64,000 bases of DNA, taken from NCBI RefSeq assembly GCF_029439465.1, contig NZ_JAROAV010000028.1, forward strand, positions 534,419 to 598,418, in the 5' to 3' direction. Shown in pieces: positions 59,122-64,000 of the stretch. The DNA comes from Luteipulveratus flavus. Its GTDB lineage: Bacteria > Actinomycetota > Actinomycetes > Actinomycetales > Dermatophilaceae. The notes below the pieces were generated by a model. The model saw only the letters and a list, made by a program, of their open reading frames with translations. It did not search any database and was not told where the DNA came from. Numbering within the stretch: position 1 is the first letter of the stretch; every line of letters starts with the position of its first letter. A program made the position numbers and the translations under genes.

Positions 59122-59165
59122 GCTGGTCGGCCGGAAAGATCAGGACAAGCGAATCTTCCTCCACG

Positions 59166-59188
59166 ACAGTTCAGCAGCGCTGTATGGT
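59166..59188 (+). promoter_or_regulatory. LysR promoter with overlapping dyad
   Basis: ACAG-N10-CTGT (59166-59183) overlaps TATGGT (59183-59188), which fits a -10 and is 6 nt before the lysR ATG at 59195. No ribosome site is present, so the transcript is probably leaderless. The dyad may be the LysR site controlling both divergent genes. Confidence 0.4.
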
Positions 59189-59194
59189 CAAAGC

Positions 59195-60106
59195 ATGATC
59201 GACGTCCACCGCCTCCGGGTCCTGCGCGCGGTCGTCGCGAGCGGATCGATCAACGCCGCCGCCGCGTCGTTGGGCTTCACGCCGTCCGCCGTGAGCCAGC
59301 AGATCACCACCCTGCAGCGCGAGACCGGGCTGCGTCTGGTCGAGCGCAAGGGCCGTGGCATCGAGCCGACACCGGCGGGTCACACCCTCGCCGCCGAGGC
59401 CGCCCGCGTCCTGGAGTCGCTCTCCGGCGTCGAGGGTCTGGTCGGCGACCTGCGGACCGGGCGGGCCGGCAGCCTGTCGATCTCCTACTTCGCCTCCGCC
59501 GGCGCCGCGTGGATCCCGCCCGTGGTAGCCGCGCTCGTCCACGAGTTCCCCGACCTGCGGATGGACCTTCGCCTCATCGAGCTGCGCGGCGACGAGCACG
59601 GCTCCCCCGACATCGACATCTTCGTCACCTCACCGTCGGAGCGTCCCGAGCGCGAGGGGTACGCCGTCGAGCGCCTCCTCGAAGACCCGTACGTCGTCGC
59701 GGTTCCGGCCGCCCACCCGCTGGCCGGCGAGAGGTCGGTCCAGCTCGTCGACCTGGCGGGCGAGCACTGGGTCGACAACGACTTCAGCCGCGGCGCCTGC
59801 CGCCAAGTCCTCATCGACGCCTGCGCCGAGGTGGGCCTCGCGCCCGACTTCCGGATCGAGACGCACGACTACCCCACGGCCCTGTCCTTCGTCGCGGCCG
59901 GTGTCGGCATCACCGTGCTGCCCGGCCTCGGCGTGGGCGCGCTCCCCGCCGGGGTCGCGATCGTGCCGCTCGCCGACCCGACTCCTGTGCGGCACGTGCA
60001 CGTCGCCGTACGGGCTGCCGTCGCCCGGCATCCCGCGAGCGAGCGGGCGCTGGAGCTGCTGTACGACCGGGTCCACCCACGCCACGCCCTCACCGATCCC
60101 GCCTGA
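59195..60106 (+). CDS. LysR-family transcriptional regulator
   Basis: The 303-residue protein has an N-terminal winged HTH (LRVLRAVVASGSINAAAASL, GFTPSAVSQQITTLQRETGL, RLVERKGRGIEPTPAGHTL) and a periplasmic-binding-type effector domain from residue about 90. It is divergently transcribed from the EamA transporter and probably controls it in response to a small molecule, as LysR/transporter pairs commonly do. ATG 59195 follows a TATGGT element with no Shine-Dalgarno sequence. The effector is unknown. Confidence 0.92.
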   Translation: MIDVHRLRVLRAVVASGSINAAAASLGFTPSAVSQQITTLQRETGLRLVERKGRGIEPTPAGHTLAAEAARVLESLSGVEGLVGDLRTGRAGSLSISYFASAGAAWIPPVVAALVHEFPDLRMDLRLIELRGDEHGSPDIDIFVTSPSERPEREGYAVERLLEDPYVVAVPAAHPLAGERSVQLVDLAGEHWVDNDFSRGACRQVLIDACAEVGLAPDFRIETHDYPTALSFVAAGVGITVLPGLGVGALPAGVAIVPLADPTPVRHVHVAVRAAVARHPASERALELLYDRVHPRHALTDPA

Positions 60107-60161
60107 ACCACCCGCAGACGATCGGGATCTGCCATGATCCTGCCGACCAGGGGAGGTTCGG

Positions 60162-60896
60162 ATGGCGACACCAGCCGTCGTGCCGCCGACAGCGCCGGCA
60201 CAGGGGCAGGATCAGGAACGCGTGCACACACCGTGGTGGAAGGACGGCCGCCGCCTCAGCGGTCTCCTGCTGCTCGGCCTGGCGGGGGCGTACCTGGTCC
60301 TCGCGTCGTGGACGGGTCCGCGGCCGGCGACCGATGACCCCACGCCGTTCCTGAACGGTCGACCGGCGGCCATCACCGACCAGGAGCCGAGGACGGCTCA
60401 CGAGGTGGCCTGGTGGCAGGACGACTTCGCCACCCAGTTCAAGAACGTGGCTGGTCCGGCGACGACGGACCCGAGCAAGGGCGACGGCTCGGTGCCGCGG
60501 TACGTCGTCTGGGAGGAGGGCGACCGTCAGCTGCGGTGGACCCGGATGTGGTCGGACGATCCGCGCCTGAAGCAGGTTCAGCAGCACGTTCGTGCCGGCC
60601 AGTCCCGACCCGAGGAGATCGCGCGCTGGGCCTCGTACCCGGCCCGGGCCCTGGTGATCCTCGCGCTGCTGGTTGTGGTGAGCGGCCACCGGCCGAGCGT
60701 CGGGAACCGCTGGTACTGGTTCTGGTTGCTGTGGACGCCGCTGTGCATCGGCGTCATCTGGTTCGCGATCACCGAGAAGATGCGTGACCCGCAGGAGCGC
60801 CGCCCGCGCCGCAAGACCGGTCTCGACGGGATCGGCGCGCTCGTCGGGATCTACATCACGGTGCAGCTGGCCTTCGGCGTACTGAACGGGCTCTGA
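60162..60896 (+). CDS. Membrane protein of unknown function
   Basis: The 244-residue protein has an N-terminal helix (LSGLLLLGLAGAYLVLASWT), a soluble part with DDPTPFLNGRPAAITDQEPR and several Trp-rich segments (WWQDDFATQF, LRWTRMWSDDPRL), and two to three C-terminal helices (ALVILALLVVVSG, YWFWLLWTPLCIGVIWFAIT, IGALVGIYITVQLAFGVLNG). I do not recognise a family. GGAGG lies 5 to 6 nt before ATG 60162. It converges on the ABC transporter genes and has no operon partner. Confidence 0.7.
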   Translation: MATPAVVPPTAPAQGQDQERVHTPWWKDGRRLSGLLLLGLAGAYLVLASWTGPRPATDDPTPFLNGRPAAITDQEPRTAHEVAWWQDDFATQFKNVAGPATTDPSKGDGSVPRYVVWEEGDRQLRWTRMWSDDPRLKQVQQHVRAGQSRPEEIARWASYPARALVILALLVVVSGHRPSVGNRWYWFWLLWTPLCIGVIWFAITEKMRDPQERRPRRKTGLDGIGALVGIYITVQLAFGVLNGL

Positions 60897-60906
60897 CCGC
60901 GCGGGC

Positions 60907-61710
60907 TCAGACCGGGTCGAGGATGCGCTTCAGGAACTTCCGGGTCCGCTCCTGCTGCGGCTCGGCGATGACCTCCGGCCCGCCCCGCTCGACGATCAGA
61001 CCGCCGTCGATGAACAGCACCTGGCTCGAGACCTGCTGGGCGAAGCGCACCTCGTGGGTGACGATCGCCATCGTCCAGCCCGCCGCCGCGAGGTCCTTGA
61101 TCACCGCGAGCACGTCACCCACCAGCTCGGGGTCGAGCGCCGACGTGGGCTCGTCGAACAGCACCAGGCTCGGCTTCAGCGCCAGCGCCCGGGCGATGCC
61201 GACGCGTTGCTGCTGACCGCCGGACAGCTGGTACGGGTACTTGTCCGCGTGCTCGGCGAGGCCGACCTGCTCCAGCAGCCGGGTGGCTTCGGACCGCGCT
61301 TCGGAGACCGGAACCCGTTGCACCACAACCGGTCCCTCGATGAGGTTCTGGACCACGGTCTTGTGCGGGAAGAGGTTGTGCGACTGGAACACCATCCCGC
61401 TCTGCGCGCGCAGCCGGGCCAGCTGCTGGCGTACGGACTTCTTGAGGTGGCCGTGACGGTCGGGCTTCACCTGCTCGAAGTCCACCGTCACGTCGCCGAT
61501 CCGGACGACGCCGGTGTCCGCGATCTCCAGCGCGTTGAGCGAGCGCAGCAGCGTCGTCTTGCCCGAGCCGGACGGCCCGATGATCGTGGTCACCCCGCCG
61601 CGCTCGATCGTGAAGGACACGTCCGTCAGGACCTCGTGCTCCCCGAAGGACTTGGCCAGGTGCTCGACATCCACCAGCTCGCGCGTGGAGTCCTGGATCT
61701 GCTCACTCAT
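60907..61710 (-). CDS. Polar amino acid ABC transporter ATP-binding protein
   Basis: The 267-residue ATPase has Walker A IIGPSGSGKTTLLRSLN, the signature LSGGQQQRVGIARAL, Walker B SLVLFDEPTSALDPE and the switch His in IVTHEVRFA. MVFQSHNLFPHKTVVQNLIE is typical of the glutamine/cystine uptake group (GlnQ/TcyN). It overlaps the preceding fused binding-protein/permease gene by ATGA, so the pair forms a complete importer. It powers uptake of a polar amino acid; cystine or arginine-type substrates are possible. Confidence 0.92.
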   Translation of the reverse strand: MSEQIQDSTRELVDVEHLAKSFGEHEVLTDVSFTIERGGVTTIIGPSGSGKTTLLRSLNALEIADTGVVRIGDVTVDFEQVKPDRHGHLKKSVRQQLARLRAQSGMVFQSHNLFPHKTVVQNLIEGPVVVQRVPVSEARSEATRLLEQVGLAEHADKYPYQLSGGQQQRVGIARALALKPSLVLFDEPTSALDPELVGDVLAVIKDLAAAGWTMAIVTHEVRFAQQVSSQVLFIDGGLIVERGGPEVIAEPQQERTRKFLKRILDPV

Positions 61711-63185
61711 GCGATCACGAACCTGCTCAGTCGGGTCTCGGCGCGGGACTGCAAGAACGACAGCGCCAGGCAGATCACCCAGTAGATCACCGCGGCGACC
61801 ACGTACACGGGGAAGAACTTCTGGGTCGACGCCGCGGCGTTCTGGGCCGTCCGGACGATCTCCAGGACGAGGATGAGCGCCGTCAGCGAGGTGTCCTTGA
61901 CGGTGGAGATGAAGATGTTGCCCAGCGGCGGGACGGCCGTGCGCGCGGCCTGCGGCAGGATGATCCGCCGCAGCGTCGTCCGGTAGTCCATGCCGACGGT
62001 CGAGCCCGCCTCCCACTGCCCCCGCGGGATGCTCTCCAGGGCGGCACGGACCACCTCAGCCGCGTAACCGGCGACGTTCAGGCTCAACGCGATCGCCGCC
62101 GCCACGAAGGAGTTGAACTTGATCCCGATCTCGGGCAGCCCGTAGAAGATCACGAACAGCTGGACGAGCAGTGGCGTGCCTCGGATGATCGAGACGAACA
62201 GGCGGGCCGGCGCCGAGAACCACGGCTGGCTGGACATCCGGGCCAGCGCCACGAACAGCGCGATCACCAGACCGACGCCGAACGCGATGATCGCCAGCGG
62301 GATGGTCCGCTTCACCGCCGCCTGCACCATCGGCCAGAAGCTGTCCTTGGCCAGCTGCCAGTTGGTGACCGGCTTCGGCTTGGCGGTGAAGTAGGTGTCG
62401 TACGCCTTCTTGAGCGTGCCGTCCGCACGCAGCTGAGCGATCGCGGCGTCGATCTGCGGCATGTACCCGCTGCCCTTGCGCGCCGCCAGCACCGACTCAC
62501 CCCGGTCCTCGGTCTCCTGGACGACCTGGATGCGGGCGTCCGGGTTGAGCGCGAGGTAGTTGCGGACGGCGAGCTTGTCGTTGACCAGGGCGTCGAGACG
62601 GCCGTTCTCCAGGCTGTTGATCGCCTGGCTGAGGTCCTCCACGCCGACGACCTTGGCGCCGGCCTTCCGCGCGACCTCCGCCCAGTTGCTCGACACGTTC
62701 TGCCCGGACCGCTTGCCCTTCAGGTCCGCCAGGCTCTTGATCGTGTCGTTGCCCTTGCGGGTCACGACCACACCGGTGGTCTCGACGTACGGCGCGCTGA
62801 GGTCGTACAGCTGCTCGCGCTCGGGGTTGCGGGTGATCTCGTTGGCGACCACGTCGATGCGCTTGGACTGCAGCGCGGCAAAGATGCCGTCGAAGGGGAT
62901 CTCGACGTACTGGACGCGGACGCCGAGCCGTTTGCCGATCGCGTTCATCACGTCGATGTCGAAGCCGGTCAGCTTGTTGGTCTTCGCGTCGTGATAGCTG
63001 AACGGCGCGTACGTCCCCTCGGTCCCGACCCGCAGGACCGGGGGTACGACGGCCGGCGGGGCCGCGGCCGCCGGCGCGTCGTCGGCGACCGCGGGCCGCC
63101 CGAGGACGACCGCTGTCATCAGCGCGACGAGCACGGCCAGGACCGCGGCCGCCGTACGCCGTCTCGCAGCACGAAGATCCATCAC
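61707..63185 (-). CDS. Fused substrate-binding protein and permease of amino acid ABC transporter
   Basis: The 492-residue protein has a signal segment (AAAVLAVLVALMTAVVLG), an extracytoplasmic solute-binding domain at residues about 50 to 275 (LRVGTEGTYAPFSYHD, GFDIDVMNAIGKRLGV, FAALQSKRIDVVANE), then a permease domain with five helices and the EAA loop AALESIPRGQWEAGSTVGM that docks the ATPase. Such fusions hold the binding protein at the membrane next to its channel. A single permease gene suggests a homodimer. It is the first gene of the operon; M2 at 63182 is an equally good start. The substrate is probably a polar amino acid such as cystine or glutamine. Confidence 0.92.
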   Translation of the reverse strand: MMDLRAARRRTAAAVLAVLVALMTAVVLGRPAVADDAPAAAAPPAVVPPVLRVGTEGTYAPFSYHDAKTNKLTGFDIDVMNAIGKRLGVRVQYVEIPFDGIFAALQSKRIDVVANEITRNPEREQLYDLSAPYVETTGVVVTRKGNDTIKSLADLKGKRSGQNVSSNWAEVARKAGAKVVGVEDLSQAINSLENGRLDALVNDKLAVRNYLALNPDARIQVVQETEDRGESVLAARKGSGYMPQIDAAIAQLRADGTLKKAYDTYFTAKPKPVTNWQLAKDSFWPMVQAAVKRTIPLAIIAFGVGLVIALFVALARMSSQPWFSAPARLFVSIIRGTPLLVQLFVIFYGLPEIGIKFNSFVAAAIALSLNVAGYAAEVVRAALESIPRGQWEAGSTVGMDYRTTLRRIILPQAARTAVPPLGNIFISTVKDTSLTALILVLEIVRTAQNAAASTQKFFPVYVVAAVIYWVICLALSFLQSRAETRLSRFVIA

Positions 63186-63356
63186 GCCAGGTTATCTAGG
63201 TCGGTCGACGCCACCGCGCATCGAGGGAGCCCGACGTGGTCCGAATCTCCGACTGACCTGATTTGAACGAACCGTGCACGTTCCATGGCGAACGGTGAGT
63301 TCTTCCCGGTCCACGACAGCATGCTGCGCGCGACCCCTCGCGGAGCGGCCGACCTC

Positions 63357-63406
63357 TCGTGGTGGTCCAGAAGTGAGCCATGGCTCACCTTCGGACCACC
63401 ACGAGG
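63357..63406. terminator. 50-nt palindrome downstream of the lipoprotein gene
   Basis: Outer arms CTCGTGGTGGTCC (63357-63369) and GGACCACCACGAG (63394-63406) enclose the 16-bp perfect palindrome GTGAGCCATGGCTCAC (63374-63389). It begins 6 nt after the stop of the minus-strand lipoprotein gene. There is no T-tract; like the 16600-16651 hairpin it is centred on CCATGG. The rest of the gap 63186-63412 shows no gene. Confidence 0.68.
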
Positions 63407-63412
63407 CGCCCG

Positions 63413-63976
63413 CTAGTGGGAGAACGGCTCCAGGCAGGTGCCCTCCATCACGGTCGCGTCGACGTCCACCCGAACCCACTCCGGCCGGATGTCGCCGATC
63501 ACGCACCCTCGCCCACCGGTGTGGATGCCGAACGCCGCACCCGGTGGGACGTCGTCCGTCCCGGCCATCGGCCGGATGGCCACCACCTCGGTGCGATCCG
63601 GGTCGAACCCCAGAGATGCCAGCGCCTTTCGAGCGGCCTCAGGTGAGTACTCGTGCCGGGCCCGGAGCGCGCTGAGCGACGTGCGCACGCGACTCGCGGC
63701 TGCGTTCGCCTGGGCCGCCTCCGGTGCCGTCAGCTCCGGGCGGTGCTTCCACGCGTTGTTGTCCGCGTGGTTCGGTGGGCCGTCGCCCGGCCCGGATCGC
63801 GTCACGCCACCGGTCGTCGCGGGGTCCGGCGGGACGGAGCCGGACGGTGTCGTGCTCGATGGGAGGTCATTCGTGGGTGCCTCCGCCGTGCCGCTGGCGC
63901 CGCCGGACGACTGCTCGCTGCCGCAGCCGGTGAGCAGCGCGAGGGCGAGGACGAGGACGAGGGCGGTCGGCTTCAC
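63413..63976 (-). CDS. Putative lipoprotein of unknown function
   Basis: The 187-residue protein starts at GTG 63976 with a lipoprotein signal (VKPTALVLVLALALLTGCGS); the lipobox LTGC places the lipidated cysteine at residue 18. A Ser/Thr/Pro-rich linker follows, then a small globular domain from about residue 80 (LTAPEAAQANAAASRVRTSL, YSPEAARKALASLGFDPD, AAFGIHTGGRGCVIGDIRPE) with two cysteines that could form a disulfide. It is attached outside the membrane. I do not recognise the family. The start lacks a strong ribosome site. Confidence 0.75.
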   Translation of the reverse strand: MKPTALVLVLALALLTGCGSEQSSGGASGTAEAPTNDLPSSTTPSGSVPPDPATTGGVTRSGPGDGPPNHADNNAWKHRPELTAPEAAQANAAASRVRTSLSALRARHEYSPEAARKALASLGFDPDRTEVVAIRPMAGTDDVPPGAAFGIHTGGRGCVIGDIRPEWVRVDVDATVMEGTCLEPFSH

Positions 63977-64000
63977 CCGTCCATCATGTCGACCCTGAGC

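Overview
The window is high-GC (roughly 70 percent or more by eye) bacterial DNA. Genes are densely packed, ATGA/GTGA start-stop overlaps are common, GTG starts are frequent, and the gene content includes DUF222-HNH, UdgX, DUF3040, DUF5691/DUF5682 and YbdK-type ligase. This is typical of Actinomycetota, perhaps Propionibacteriales or Micrococcales judging by one dispersed repeat, but the genus cannot be fixed. I see no rRNA, tRNA, CRISPR array or insertion sequence.

Layout. 1-4.6 kb: a Vps62-like membrane protein cut by the left edge, a SigB/SigF-type stress sigma factor, and a DUF222-HNH gene with a LexA-type box on its promoter. 4.8-5.4 kb: a UdgX-type uracil-DNA glycosylase. 5.6-12.3 kb: a tightly coupled carotenoid operon (PAP2 protein, 52-aa protein, phytoene/dehydrosqualene synthase, desaturase, P450, glycosyltransferase and CrtO-like acyltransferase), suggesting a glycosylated and acylated xanthophyll of the staphyloxanthin type. 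12.4-16 kb: a truncated sigma-like protein and a three-part oxidoreductase/SDR/SRPBCC operon. 16.1-18.8 kb: small stress-type genes and a glutamate-cysteine ligase-like enzyme. 18.9-25.2 kb: a formate dehydrogenase operon (Cys at the selenocysteine position) divergent from a formaldehyde-dehydrogenase-like zinc enzyme. 25.4-26.9 kb: a FAD/Rieske oxidoreductase. 27-34.5 kb: a SWIM / DUF5691 / MoxR / DUF5682 / VWA operon. 34.6-37 kb: small stress genes, hemerythrin and an epimerase. 37.1-41.8 kb: a beta-phosphoglucomutase plus GH65 disaccharide phosphorylase pair, and an aldehyde dehydrogenase.

41.8-50.6 kb is a defence island, all on the plus strand: hsdR, hsdS, an Abi_2 (AbiD/F) HEPN protein preceded by a compact pseudoknot-forming RNA candidate, an Mrr-type endonuclease, an HTH/PIN toxin-antitoxin pair, and hsdM at the far end. 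Two related 40-bp hairpin terminators bracket it, as if the island had entered at a terminator. 50.6-64 kb: a secreted GH2-LamG glycosidase, DUF1232 and DUF4282 proteins, an acyl-CoA ligase, a LanC-like protein, a divergent EamA transporter/LysR pair, an unrecognised membrane protein, an amino-acid ABC transporter with fused binding protein and permease, and a lipoprotein.

Two themes run across the window. GTTN/GATT/GTGA - N14-16 - GGGTA boxes, resembling SigB/SigF promoters, precede about ten genes or operons, and a sigma factor of that family is encoded at the left end. Intergenic spaces carry at least two families of palindromic repeats, one with an almost constant core and arms that change together. 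The strongest candidates for something new are the Abi-RNA locus inside the split restriction island, the P450-containing staphyloxanthin-like pathway, and the covarying hairpin family.
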